Below, one piece after another: positions 1 through 8,476 of a stretch of DNA of 35,586 nt (within the stretch, counting starts at the first letter, position 1; each line of letters starts with the position of its first letter). Below the pieces are notes generated by a model. The model saw only the letters and a program-made list of their open reading frames with translations. It did no database searches and was not told the DNA's origin. The stretch is from positions 1 through 35,586 of the forward strand of contig JAJEGW010000169.1 of assembly GCA_022819605.1 (NCBI GenBank). Reading direction: 5' to 3'. The position numbers and the translations under genes are program-made. The DNA is from Silicimonas sp. GTDB lineage: Bacteria; Pseudomonadota; Alphaproteobacteria; Rhodobacterales; Rhodobacteraceae.

Positions 1-924
1 GACGAGCATGACCAGCCCGCTGATGATGTTCATGGACGCGATGAGGACAAGGACGCTCATCAGCACGAACATCACGGTGTCCTCGACCTCAAGCGCTCTG
101 AGGAAGCCGCCGGCCGAGTCCTTCCATGTCCAGACCCGGGCGCGCTCGCCCCCGGCCTCCTTGAGCAGCGGTGCAATGGCATCGATGGACTCCGGCTCGA
201 CGACGTTCACCTCTAATTCGTCCGCGACGCCTTCCCGATTGAAATAGGCCTGGGCTTCTGCGAACGGCAGGTAGGCGCGCGTTCGGTCGATGTCGTAGCG
301 CCCCGATCTGAAGATGTAGACGACTTCGTACTCGTTCACGCGCGGGCTTGTGCCGAAGGGACTCTTCACGCCTTCGGGATTGATGAGGCGAACGTTGTCC
401 CCGACGGTCACGCCGAGCGATCGCGCCGCCTCGTGCCCGATTGCGACGCCCCGGTCAAATTCCTCGATCATGCCCAGAGCCGCATCTGGATCTGCGATGC
501 GCGGGATTCGTTCAAGATCCTGCCTTGCGATGCCGAAGACGTCCATGCCGCTGGTCTTGCCGCGGTGCACCGCCATCACCTGGCCCCTGACCAGTGGTGC
601 GACGCGGGTGACACCCTCGACCGCGCTGAGCCGATCGGCCCAGTCCGCATAGTCCGGTATCACGTCCGTGACGTTGCCGCTCTCGGTCACGTAGCTTCGG
701 GAATAGACGGTGACATGGGCATTTGCGCCGAGAATGGTCGAGACGAATTCGTCGCGAAAGCCGGAGCGGACGGCAAGGGTGATGATGAGCGCCGCGACGG
801 CAAGCGTAATCCCGATCAGGCTGATCCAGGTCATGACGCTGACCCCGCCCTCGGCCCGCTTTGCACGCAGGTACCGCCAGGCGATCAGGAATTCATAAGC
901 TGCGAACGGCGTTGGGGTTGCCAT
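1..924 (-). CDS. lolC: Lipoprotein-releasing ABC permease (LolC/LolE family), partial
   Basis: The minus-strand frame is open from the ATG at 924 to the window edge (308 codons, no stop), so the C-terminal quarter is missing; the family is usually about 410-430 residues. The protein would work with LolD in the inner membrane to extract lipoproteins and pass them to LolA. Visible features are a start typical of the family (FAAYEFLIAWRYLRAKR), a first membrane segment at about residues 22-50, a long periplasmic domain (about 50-270), and the start of a second membrane segment near the edge (FVLMSVLVLIASMNIISG). Whether it is LolC, LolE or a single hybrid subunit cannot be decided here. In many alphaproteobacteria proS lies just upstream; here a divergent MarR-like regulator does. 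Confidence 0.88.
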   Translation of the reverse strand, partial: MATPTPFAAYEFLIAWRYLRAKRAEGGVSVMTWISLIGITLAVAALIITLAVRSGFRDEFVSTILGANAHVTVYSRSYVTESGNVTDVIPDYADWADRLSAVEGVTRVAPLVRGQVMAVHRGKTSGMDVFGIARQDLERIPRIADPDAALGMIEEFDRGVAIGHEAARSLGVTVGDNVRLINPEGVKSPFGTSPRVNEYEVVYIFRSGRYDIDRTRAYLPFAEAQAYFNREGVADELEVNVVEPESIDAIAPLLKEAGGERARVWTWKDSAGGFLRALEVEDTVMFVLMSVLVLIASMNIISGLVMLV

Positions 925-1315
925 GTCTGCTCCGATTTGCGCCACTCAATGGCCGGGCAGGGACGCGGGGTCAATCCGTTTCATGGACGCATCACGGTGA
1001 CCGTGCATGTCGATCAACCGGGTTCACGCAGCATTTTGCCTTCCGAAGCCGCATCGCGGCCTGACGGCAGCCACCCTCGCGTCGAACGCGTCCCAGCCGT
1101 GCAGGGGCGCAGCCTTTCCATGTGCGGAATCTTCCGATTCGCAGGGATCATGCCGATTCCCGCGTCACCGGGCCGGGAAAACTTCGGAACTTTCCTTGAA
1201 GTTTGGCGATCATTGACAAAATCCGACATGGGCAGGTCGTTCACAAGCAAGCCCTCACGCAGAAAATTGCAAGAGGATCGTGTAAGAAATTTTCTATTAT
1301 ATGGTGAGATTGACC
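925..1315. other. Intergenic region between divergent lolC-type gene and MarR-like regulator
   Basis: About 390 bases without a convincing gene. It must hold the promoter of the leftward permease gene and that of the rightward regulator. A perfect TTGACA lies at 1213-1218 on the plus strand, but no good -10 box sits 16-18 bases downstream. A 13-base palindrome, CACGGT-G-ACCGTG, is at 993-1005. The last 50 bases before the regulator are AT-rich. No remnant of proS was recognised. Confidence 0.5.
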
Positions 1316-1774
1316 ATGCGTGAGTCTGGGACGCTGTTTGAACGCTTCTGCTTTGCGCAGGCCTCTTTTGAAAGTTCGCGCCATGTTTACCGACGCGAGC
1401 ATGGACCTGGCCAAGTGCGCCGTTTCTTTAACACCAGTTTCACCGCGTTCGAACTGCGCAGGTACATGATGAACTTCTACTTCATCAAGGGCAGTTTCAC
1501 CATCTCGGAGCTAGTGGAAGTCTCTGAATTTAGTCGTCCTACTGTTACTTCAACGGTACATGAAGCCTTGGAACTCGGCTATTTGGAAGAGCTGTCAGGC
1601 ACGGGCGACCGTCGTCGCCGCGATTTTCGCCCGACCGAGCCGATGCTGGAAGCCTGGCGCAATTATTGCAACGCGCTTCTCGCAAACCCCGAGTTTTCCC
1701 GTGTGCTGAAGCTCGCTCACGCGCTGATGTCGATGCGCGAGCTTGAGGCTCAACCATCAGAAAGAGATATGTAA
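1316..1774 (+). CDS. MarR-like winged-helix transcriptional regulator
   Basis: A 152-residue protein with a winged helix-turn-helix at about residues 60-110: TISELVEVSEFSRPTVTSTV is the helix-turn-helix, followed by LGYLEE and a basic wing (GTGDRRRRDF). This layout is that of MarR-type regulators, which bind palindromic operators as dimers and often respond to small ligands. I chose the ATG at 1316 because GGTGAG lies 7 bases upstream; the in-frame ATG at 1301 has no ribosome-binding site. The gene precedes an alpha/beta hydrolase and a peptide transporter on the same strand, so it probably controls them. The spaced dyad at 1796-1823 is a candidate operator. The N-terminal 45 residues are not recognised. 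Confidence 0.75.
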   Translation: MRESGTLFERFCFAQASFESSRHVYRREHGPGQVRRFFNTSFTAFELRRYMMNFYFIKGSFTISELVEVSEFSRPTVTSTVHEALELGYLEELSGTGDRRRRDFRPTEPMLEAWRNYCNALLANPEFSRVLKLAHALMSMRELEAQPSERDM

Positions 1775-1795
1775 AAATTTTTAGGCTATTTTGCA

Positions 1796-1823
1796 GTCAC
1801 TCTCTGTGCTGCAATTGAGTGAC
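1796..1823. promoter_or_regulatory. Spaced inverted repeat upstream of the hydrolase/peptide-transporter genes
   Basis: GTCACTC at 1796-1802 and its exact reverse complement GAGTGAC at 1817-1823 are separated by 14 bases. The dyad lies in the 122-base gap between the MarR-like gene and the alpha/beta hydrolase, after an AT-rich stretch. It could be an operator for the neighbouring regulator, or a stem in the leader RNA. No T-run follows, so it is not a standard terminator. Confidence 0.35.
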
Positions 1824-1896
1824 AGCCGGTGCTGGAGCATCTCTGCCACTCCAAGGCACCGTTTGATGAAGTCATTGCCCAGAGGGCATCACGCGA

Positions 1897-2706
1897 ATGT
1901 TGGATACGCCTGAGTTGCAGTTTATGTCCTACAAGGGCGGCCGCCTTGCGTATCGTGAAACAGGTGCAGGACACGCTCTCTTCCTGCTCCATGGCATGAA
2001 CGGCAGCAGTCAGAGCTGGGCCTACCTGTTTCAGGCACTGGGAACGTCGTTCCGCGTTGTCGCTTGGGATGCGCCAGGCTTTGGGGCGTCCGATGCATTC
2101 GGAGACAGCATCGAAGACTATGTTGATGCGGCCAAGGCCCTGTTGAAAGCGCTGAAGGTCAACGACGCAATCGTGGTCGGCCATTCGATGGGAGGCGTGG
2201 TTGCGGCGCAATTGGCGGCTGATCAAGATACCTCAACAGCGGGCTTGGTGCTGTCTTCGACGCATCTGGGCTTTGCCCGCCCAAAGGGGGAGCCGCTGAT
2301 GGCACGGTACGGCACGAGAGTCGACCGCATCCGAACCGAGGGGGTCAATGCGGCCTATGGTCTGGAACGTGCCAGGCGCAGCACGCCCGAAGGAACATCC
2401 GAGACCGTAATCCGGTTTCTGGCCGAAATAGCAGCAAGCGCGCGAATCGAAGGTATCCGCGATGGCGGCCGCATGTGTCAGGAAACTGACAACACGAAAA
2501 TCAGCCATGACGTGAACGTTCCCGTGCTCATTTTGTCAGGTGGCGAAGACACCGTGATCTCGCCTGAAATGCACGCGCTGCTGGTCGCGGCCTTTCCGAA
2601 GGCACAGCATGTCGAAATCCCCGAGGCGGGTCACGCATCTTACGCGGAATGCCCCGACTTCTTCAACGCGCAGATCAAGGAATTTGCGACGAAAGCCCGG
2701 CGGTGA
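1897..2706 (+). CDS. Alpha/beta-fold hydrolase
   Basis: A 269-residue cytoplasmic protein with a full alpha/beta hydrolase set: oxyanion-hole HG at 32-33 (LLHGMNGS), nucleophile elbow GHSMGG with Ser97, acid Asp218 (GGEDTVI) and His246 (AGHASY). The substrate could be an ester, amide or C-C bond; the family does not tell. There is no signal peptide. AGAGGG lies 10 bases before the chosen ATG. An in-frame ATG at 1924 is a possible later start. It ends 56 bases before the peptide-binding protein gene on the same strand, so it is probably cotranscribed and may process something the transporter brings in. Confidence 0.85.
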   Translation: MLDTPELQFMSYKGGRLAYRETGAGHALFLLHGMNGSSQSWAYLFQALGTSFRVVAWDAPGFGASDAFGDSIEDYVDAAKALLKALKVNDAIVVGHSMGGVVAAQLAADQDTSTAGLVLSSTHLGFARPKGEPLMARYGTRVDRIRTEGVNAAYGLERARRSTPEGTSETVIRFLAEIAASARIEGIRDGGRMCQETDNTKISHDVNVPVLILSGGEDTVISPEMHALLVAAFPKAQHVEIPEAGHASYAECPDFFNAQIKEFATKARR

Positions 2707-2762
2707 ATCCGAGCCGTCATCACCAAGGAAACAACCGAAACTCGATGAAAGGGAGAAGAAAA

Positions 2763-4361
2763 ATGAGAAAGTCCATCTTTGGTCCAGCCGCTTTGCTGAC
2801 TGCTGCGGCAACGGGTCTTGGGTTTTTGGCCGGACCAGTGTCGGCGAACGACCTGACAGTGGCTCTGGCGGCCGAACCCACATCCATGGATCCGCATTAT
2901 CAGAATCTGACCATCAACAACTCAATGGCGACGCAGGTCTATGATGCGCTGGTCCTGCAGGATGTGAACCAGAACCTCGTCCCTGGACTTGCCGCGTCTT
3001 GGGAACCAATTGACGAGCGCACCTGGGAATTCAAGCTGCGTCCTGGCGTGACATTTCACAATGGCGCGGCATTCACCGCTGAAGACGTGATTGCCACGAT
3101 GCAGCGCGCGGCGAACGTGCCCAACAGCCCGTCCAGTTTCGCCACCTTCATCAAGGGCAAGACCTTTGAAGTTGTCGATGACCTGACCCTGCGGGTTTCG
3201 ACGGAGAAACCTTACCCCTTCACGCCGAACGACATGTCGCGGATTTCGATTATCGACTCGGCGTTCGTCGACGCCACGACGGAGGACTTCAACATCGGCG
3301 CCGCCTCTTACGGGACGGGCCCGTTCACCTTCACCAAATGGCTGCCAGGCGACGTGATCGAATTGTCGCGCAATGACGGCTATTGGGGGGCGCCAGTGGA
3401 TTGGGACAATGTCGTCATTCGCCCCATTGGCGACGGAACAACCAGGGCAGCCGCGCTCATCGCCGGTGACGTGGATTTCATCGAGAGGGTCGCACCCGCT
3501 GATTTGCCCACTTTGGAAAGCCGCGATGGGCTGTCGGTCTTCAAGTCGGTGTCCAACCGTCTGCTTTACATGACGTTGCACATGACCGATGATCCGATCA
3601 AACCCTATGTCACTGATCATGACGGCAATCCGATTGCCTCGCCCTTTCGGGACATTCGCGTGCGCGAAGCCGTGTCTGTGGCGATCAATCGCCAGGCCAT
3701 TGCCGATCGCGTGATGGACGGGCTGTCCGCACCAGCGGGTCAGTTTTCGCCTGAGGGTTACATTGGCTACTCCACCAATCTCGAACCAGATGCTCATGAT
3801 CCGGACCGTGCAAAGGAATTGCTGGCCGAAGCAGGCTATGGCGACGGGTTCAAGCTGACCATCCATGGGCCAGCCGGTCGCTATTCCAACGACACGCGGA
3901 TTCTCGAAGCGATCGCGCAGATGCTGTCGCGCATCGGTATCGACACCGATGTCGAGACAATGCCTGCCTCGGTCTTTTTCAAGCGTTTCTCGCGTGGAGG
4001 GCCGGGTGACACGCCTGAGTTCACCGTTGCCATGTCCGGTTATGCAAACGGCTCGGGTGAGCCTTCGCACCCGTTGCGGATTTTCATTCACACCAAGCAG
4101 AAAGAGCGCGGTTATGGACCGGGCAACCGCAACGGTTACAGCAACCCGGAAGTCGATAAGCTGATCGAAGATGGGCGATCATCGATGGACATTGCCATGG
4201 GCGAAAAGGCCTTCATTCAGGCGACCGATATCGCGATGCGGGAATACGCGTTGGTTCCGATTCACCATGAGATCGCGACCTGGGCCGCACGAGACGGCAT
4301 CGCTTACGAACACGGTGCCCTGGACAGCACCTTCATCCACAAAATCCGTCCGCAAGAGTGA
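2763..4361 (+). CDS. Peptide/nickel/opine-type ABC transporter substrate-binding protein (SBP family 5)
   Basis: A 532-residue periplasmic binding protein of the DppA/OppA type. The start at 2763 gives a standard Sec signal peptide (MRKSIFG, a hydrophobic core, a VSA-N cleavage site near residue 27). GGGAGAAG lies just upstream. Family features are AAEPTSMDPHYQN after cleavage, the LRPGVTFHNGAAFTAEDV block, GTGPF, and GYSNPEVDKLIEDGRS near the end. An in-frame extension to 2649 overlaps the hydrolase and was rejected. It is the first gene of a complete transporter and is followed by a 12-bp perfect stem-loop. The ligand, whether a di- or oligopeptide or another solute, is not determined by the sequence. 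Confidence 0.93.
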   Translation: MRKSIFGPAALLTAAATGLGFLAGPVSANDLTVALAAEPTSMDPHYQNLTINNSMATQVYDALVLQDVNQNLVPGLAASWEPIDERTWEFKLRPGVTFHNGAAFTAEDVIATMQRAANVPNSPSSFATFIKGKTFEVVDDLTLRVSTEKPYPFTPNDMSRISIIDSAFVDATTEDFNIGAASYGTGPFTFTKWLPGDVIELSRNDGYWGAPVDWDNVVIRPIGDGTTRAAALIAGDVDFIERVAPADLPTLESRDGLSVFKSVSNRLLYMTLHMTDDPIKPYVTDHDGNPIASPFRDIRVREAVSVAINRQAIADRVMDGLSAPAGQFSPEGYIGYSTNLEPDAHDPDRAKELLAEAGYGDGFKLTIHGPAGRYSNDTRILEAIAQMLSRIGIDTDVETMPASVFFKRFSRGGPGDTPEFTVAMSGYANGSGEPSHPLRIFIHTKQKERGYGPGNRNGYSNPEVDKLIEDGRSSMDIAMGEKAFIQATDIAMREYALVPIHHEIATWAARDGIAYEHGALDSTFIHKIRPQE

Positions 4362-4365
4362 ATTG

Positions 4366-4401
4366 AGGTTGGCCCGCTGCATGTCCGCGGCGGGCCAACC
4401 T
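4366..4401 (+). promoter_or_regulatory. Intercistronic stem-loop between binding-protein and permease genes
   Basis: AGGTTGGCCCGC (4366-4377) and GCGGGCCAACCT (4390-4401) form a perfect 12-bp stem around a 12-base loop, and the stem can grow inward by further G-C pairs. It starts 5 bases after the binding-protein stop codon and ends 17 bases before the permease ATG. It has no T-run. Such structures between a binding protein and its membrane subunits usually protect the upstream mRNA or attenuate, so that the binding protein is made in excess. Confidence 0.8.
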
Positions 4402-4418
4402 GCTAAGGGAACCCCCCG

Positions 4419-5396
4419 ATGTTGGCCTTTGTCCTGAGACGCGTCATGCAAAGCGTGGTCGTTCTGTTCGTCATGTCGTTGCTGGTGTTCTCAATGATCA
4501 ATCTGGTGGGTGATCCCGTCGACATGCTCGTCAATCCGGAAAGCCTGCCCGAGGAGATCGAACGTGTGCGACGGGACTTCGGTCTCGATCAGCCGGTCCA
4601 CGTGCAATATTGGAAGTTCTTGGTGGGTGCGCTCTCGGGGGATCTTGGCAATTCCTTTATCTTCGGACGACCGGCACTTGCGCTTATGGCCGAGCGTTTT
4701 CCGGCCACGCTTGAACTTGCGACCAGCGCACTGATCATATCCGTGACAGTGGGTCTGCCCCTGGGGGTCTACGCGGGCCTGCGGCCTGATGGATGGGGCA
4801 CACGCATCATTATGGGTGGCTCTGTGCTCGGTATATCGATCCCGACCTTCTGGCTGGGCCTGATGATGATCATCGTCTTTTCGGTCGTGCTCGGTTGGCT
4901 GCCGGTGTCTGGCCGAGGCGAGACTGCGCGTTTCCTGGGCATCGAAAGTAGTGCCTTTACGCTGGACGGTTTGCGCCATCTCATCTTGCCCGCCACCAAT
5001 CTCGCTCTTTTCAAGATCGCCATGGTCATCCGGCTGGCGCGCGCTGGAACAGTCGAGGTCATGGCGCTTGATTTCATCAGGTTCGCTCGCGCCAAAGGGC
5101 TGTCGCCAAGACGCATTGTAATCGCTCACCTGATGCCCAACATCCTCATTCCGATCGTCACCGTTCTGGGAATCGAATTCGGCACCCTGATCGCCTTTGC
5201 AACAGTAACGGAATCCATCTTTGCCTGGCCTGGTCTGGGCAAGCTTGTCATCGACGCCATTGTCAATCTCGACCGCCCGATCGTGGTGGCCTACCTGCTA
5301 TTCGTAGTGACCTTGTTCTTGGTGCTCAATCTGGTCGTGGACATCATATACGCACTGCTTGATCCGCGCGTGCGCCTGCAAGGTGACGAGACATGA
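4419..5396 (+). CDS. Peptide-type ABC transporter permease (DppB/OppB family)
   Basis: A 325-residue inner-membrane protein with the DppB layout: an N-terminal segment (FVLRRVMQSVVVLFVMSLLVF), the FGLDQPVHVQYWKFL motif before a periplasmic stretch, the core permease fold with five more membrane segments, and the cytoplasmic coupling helix (FIRFARAKGLSPRRI). The C-terminus LLDPRVRL is typical. The start has AAGGGA upstream. The stop overlaps the start of the next permease gene by four bases (ATGA at 5393-5396), so translation is coupled. It pairs with the DppC-type subunit to form the channel. Confidence 0.93.
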   Translation: MLAFVLRRVMQSVVVLFVMSLLVFSMINLVGDPVDMLVNPESLPEEIERVRRDFGLDQPVHVQYWKFLVGALSGDLGNSFIFGRPALALMAERFPATLELATSALIISVTVGLPLGVYAGLRPDGWGTRIIMGGSVLGISIPTFWLGLMMIIVFSVVLGWLPVSGRGETARFLGIESSAFTLDGLRHLILPATNLALFKIAMVIRLARAGTVEVMALDFIRFARAKGLSPRRIVIAHLMPNILIPIVTVLGIEFGTLIAFATVTESIFAWPGLGKLVIDAIVNLDRPIVVAYLLFVVTLFLVLNLVVDIIYALLDPRVRLQGDET

Positions 5397-6301
5397 GCGA
5401 GACGAGCGCAAAATCCGCCGCAAGACTGGAAGCGGGACTGTTCTCCAAGTTAGCGCGGTCAGATTTGTCGCGCCCCACGACGCTGATCTCGGGCATTCTG
5501 CTTTTGCTCATTGCCGCCTCGGCGACTTTCGCCCCCCTCGTCGCACCCACTGACCCTTATGATCTGTCAACCGTCAGTGTACTGGACGGGCGTCTCGCGC
5601 CAGGCGAAGAGATGCTTGACGGAACGGTCGCCTGGCTTGGAACGGATGGGGCCGGTCGAGATGTTTTGAGCGCCATCATCTTTGGACTTCGGACCAGCCT
5701 GACCGTGGCCATCAGCAGCGCCCTCATCGCTCTGATTGTCGGGCTCGCGGTTGGGCTGACAGCCGCCTTCTACGGCGGGCGGATTGACGCGTTCCTGATG
5801 CGGATTGTCGATATTCAGCTGTCCTTTCCGGCCATTCTGGTCGCGCTCGTGCTGTTGGCGTTGTTGGGCAAGGGCGTTGACAAGGTCATCATTGCGCTCG
5901 CAATCGTGCAATGGGCACTCTATGCGCGTACGGTACGTGCCGCCGCCATGGTCGAACGACGCAAAGAGTATTTCGAGGCGGCCATCTGCCTGAATCTCAG
6001 CAACGCCCGCATCATCTGGAAGCACCTGCTGCCCAACAGTATTTCGTCGCTGATTGTGTTGGCGACCTTGCAAACGGCGCACTCCATCTCGATCGAAGCT
6101 ACGCTCAGCTTTCTCGGTGTCGGCGTGCCCATCACCGAACCTTCGCTCGGTTCGCTGATTTCAAATGGCTTCGACTACATCCTGTCGGGTGCTTATTGGA
6201 TCACCTTCTTTCCGGGTGTCATGCTGCTCGCGACGGTTGCCGCGATCAACGTCTTTGGGGACCAGCTGCGCGCAATGGTCAATCCAAGGATTTCGAGATG
6301 A
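5393..6301 (+). CDS. Peptide-type ABC transporter permease (DppC/OppC family)
   Basis: A 302-residue inner-membrane protein. It has a cytoplasmic N-terminus, a first membrane segment at about residues 31-50 (LISGILLLLIAASATFAPLV), then the DppC hallmark LGTDGAGRDVLSAIIFGLRTSL, further membrane segments, and the coupling region (YFEAAICLNLSNARIIWKHLLPN). It ends with the usual NVFGDQLRAMVNPR. Its start overlaps the previous gene and its stop overlaps the next one, each by ATGA, which is a tight operon. It is the partner of the upstream DppB-type subunit. Confidence 0.93.
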   Translation: MSETSAKSAARLEAGLFSKLARSDLSRPTTLISGILLLLIAASATFAPLVAPTDPYDLSTVSVLDGRLAPGEEMLDGTVAWLGTDGAGRDVLSAIIFGLRTSLTVAISSALIALIVGLAVGLTAAFYGGRIDAFLMRIVDIQLSFPAILVALVLLALLGKGVDKVIIALAIVQWALYARTVRAAAMVERRKEYFEAAICLNLSNARIIWKHLLPNSISSLIVLATLQTAHSISIEATLSFLGVGVPITEPSLGSLISNGFDYILSGAYWITFFPGVMLLATVAAINVFGDQLRAMVNPRISR

Positions 6302-7293
6302 CACGGAAAATCCTCTTGTCCATTCAAGGGCTGCGGACCGAATTTCCAACCGCCGACGGGCCGCTGGCGGCCGTGAACGGCGTCGACCTTGAAATCGCGC
6401 GCGGCGACGTGCTCGGCATCGTTGGCGAATCCGGCTCCGGCAAATCCGTTCTTGGGCTGTCCATCATGGGGTTGGTGGACAGACCAGGCCGTGTCACAGC
6501 GGGGCGCATTGCGTTCGATGGCACCGATGTCACCAAATTTTCCGAGGCGCAGTGGCAAGGCCTTCGCGGCAACAGGATCGCGATGATCTTTCAGGATCCG
6601 ACGACCAGCCTGAACCCGGTGCAGCGCATTGGCACACAGATGATTGAGGCCATCCAGGCCCATCGAGACATCTCCTCCGGCGCCGCACGGCAGATCGTTC
6701 GCGAGGCGATGGTGCGCGTCGGGATCAACAGCCCCGATGAACGGTTGCAGGCCTATCCGCACCAGTTTTCCGGCGGGATGCGGCAGCGCGTGGTCATCGC
6801 CATCGCGCTGCTGAACGAGCCGGACCTGATCATCGCGGACGAACCGACGACGGCGCTGGACGTCACCGTGCAGTCGCAAATCCTGCGCGACATGCGGCGG
6901 CTCTGCCGCGATTCCGGCTCGGCGTTGATTTGGATCTCTCACGACCTGGGCGTTGTGGCTCAGATCGCCCACCGAGTGGCCGTGATGTACGCGGGCCGCA
7001 TCGTGGAACAGGGGGCAACGTTGGAACTGCTGAAGTCGCCGTCCCATCCCTACACTGCGGGATTGATGGCCAGTATGCCGGCAAACTCTCCTCGCGGACA
7101 ACGCCTGATCTCAATTCCCGGCGGTCTTCCGCAACTCTCGAACATGCCGAATGGCTGCTCCTTCGCGCCGCGCTGCACCCGCGCCACCGAGGCATGCGAA
7201 GTGCTGCCGGACCTGTCCTTCACATCATCCGATCATGCCGTTCGCTGCGTCTTTCCGCTACATGTCGAGGCTGCCCGTGCCGAACGTGATTGA
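6298..7293 (+). CDS. Peptide-type ABC transporter ATP-binding protein (DppD/OppD family)
   Basis: A 331-residue ATPase from the ATG at 6298, chosen because it forms an ATGA overlap with the permease stop and gives the family's normal N-terminus. Walker A is GESGSGKS at 43-50, the Q-loop is in [12 protein letters not shown], the signature is FSGGMRQR, Walker B is [12 protein letters not shown], and the switch histidine is in WISHDLGVV. The C-terminal oligopeptide-transport domain is present, with its cysteine-rich segment ([15 protein letters not shown]), which in some family members binds an iron-sulfur cluster. It should dimerise with the next ATPase. Confidence 0.93.
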   Translation: MTRKILLSIQGLRTEFPTADGPLAAVNGVDLEIARGDVLGIVGESGSGKSVLGLSIMGLVDRPGRVTAGRIAFDGTDVTKFSEAQWQGLRGNRIAMIFQDPTTSLNPVQRIGTQMIEAIQAHRDISSGAARQIVREAMVRVGINSPDERLQAYPHQFSGGMRQRVVIAIALLNEPDLIIADEPTTALDVTVQSQILRDMRRLCRDSGSALIWISHDLGVVAQIAHRVAVMYAGRIVEQGATLELLKSPSHPYTAGLMASMPANSPRGQRLISIPGGLPQLSNMPNGCSFAPRCTRATEACEVLPDLSFTSSDHAVRCVFPLHVEAARAERD

Positions 7294-8272
7294 ACTCAAA
7301 TCCGTCCGGCGCAGCTTTGGCAGGAAGCCAGACCTGGCGGATCGGCTCGCAACCGCATTTGGGGCAAAATCGACCGCCCGTGTGTTGCAGGCCGTGGATG
7401 GTGTTGATCTGACGATAGAGCAAGGCGAAGTGCTGGGGCTTGTGGGCGAATCCGGCTGTGGAAAATCCACGCTAGGGCGTCTTGTGTCGGGTATTCTGTC
7501 GCCCGATTCCGGTGATGTTCTGTTCAACGGCGAACCCATGGCGGACAAGACAAAGGAGAAGACACGCACGGGTCTGGGCGTGCAGATGATCTTTCAAGAT
7601 CCTGCCGCCGCACTGGACCCGCGCCAGCGCATTATTGATGCGATCACCGAAGCTCCCATTGCCCACGAGTTGATTCCTAGGTCTGAGGCACGTGCCTTCG
7701 CGGTCGAGGCGCTCGACCGCGTCGGTCTGCAAGAAGATTCGCTGGATCGCTATCCGCATCAGTTTTCCGGGGGGCAACGTCAACGGATCTGCATTGCGCG
7801 CGCGCTGGCGGTCAATCCGCACGTCGTTGTCTGTGATGAACCCGTGGCTTCTCTGGACGTGTCCGTTCAGGCACAGATCATGAACCTGTTTCTTGATCTG
7901 AGGGACAGTTTGAACCTGTCGTATCTGTTCATCAGCCACGACATCAGCGTGGTCGAACATGTCTCGGACCGAATCGCAGTGATGTACTTGGGGCAGATCG
8001 TGGAACTTGCCGCTACTGCGGACCTGCTGGCGCACCCCATGCACCCCTATACTCGGGCTCTGCTGAACGAGGTTCCCACGCTGGACAGACCATTGTCCGA
8101 GGAACACACGCTCGAGGGGGAGTTGCCCTCGCCATTTTCGCCCCCTTCAGGCTGTCGTTTCCACCCAAGATGTCCCATCGCGATGGAAGAATGCCGGTCG
8201 CGGGCACCGCGACTGATGTCCCTGTCATCCGGCCATCAGGTCAGTTGTCTGGCCATTCATGAAGAGATCTGA
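7277..8272 (+). CDS. Peptide-type ABC transporter ATP-binding protein (DppF/OppF family)
   Basis: A 331-residue ATPase. I chose the GTG at 7277 because CGAGG lies 6 bases upstream and the protein then begins at the usual strand ([15 protein letters not shown]). An ATG at 7262 in the same frame has no ribosome-binding site. Walker A is GESGCGKS at 57-64, the signature is FSGGQRQR, Walker B is VVVCDEPVASLD, the switch is FISHDISVVEH, and the C-terminal cysteine motif is GCRFHPRCP. The insertion after SFGRKPDL (about residues 18-33) is typical of OppF/DppF proteins. The gene overlaps the DppD-type gene by 17 bases and ends the operon. Confidence 0.92.
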   Translation: MPNVIELKSVRRSFGRKPDLADRLATAFGAKSTARVLQAVDGVDLTIEQGEVLGLVGESGCGKSTLGRLVSGILSPDSGDVLFNGEPMADKTKEKTRTGLGVQMIFQDPAAALDPRQRIIDAITEAPIAHELIPRSEARAFAVEALDRVGLQEDSLDRYPHQFSGGQRQRICIARALAVNPHVVVCDEPVASLDVSVQAQIMNLFLDLRDSLNLSYLFISHDISVVEHVSDRIAVMYLGQIVELAATADLLAHPMHPYTRALLNEVPTLDRPLSEEHTLEGELPSPFSPPSGCRFHPRCPIAMEECRSRAPRLMSLSSGHQVSCLAIHEEI

Positions 8273-8476
8273 ACGGCAGCTTGGTCGATTGTTCTTTCCT
8301 GACAGGCTCTCGAGGCGAGCACGATTGGGCGGAGATCAGATCTTCTCGGATCCAGGACCGATGTTGGGCCGCCACGGACGAGCGCCGTGTGAGAAGACGC
8401 AATTTCGCACCCGGAGGCCTCCGCTCAAAGACGGTCATGGGGCCGAATCCCGAGGATTTGCTGGGGCTTGCCGGGT

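Noticed and set aside
433..1323. Plus-strand open frame of 296 codons opposite the lolC-type gene
   Set aside because: The minus-strand permease is clear in sequence and membrane pattern, and the plus frame is its shadow running on into the intergenic region.
2922..4091. Long minus-strand open frame (389 codons) opposite the peptide-binding protein gene
   Set aside because: It is rich in Arg, His and Gly without domain character, and lies fully antisense to a well-supported gene. It is a GC-rich shadow frame.
8273..8476. Possible bidirectional terminator between the convergent DppF-type gene and aminotransferase fragment
   Set aside because: Only weak, short dyads (for example around 8310-8325) and no T-run on either strand. 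Nothing strong enough to call.
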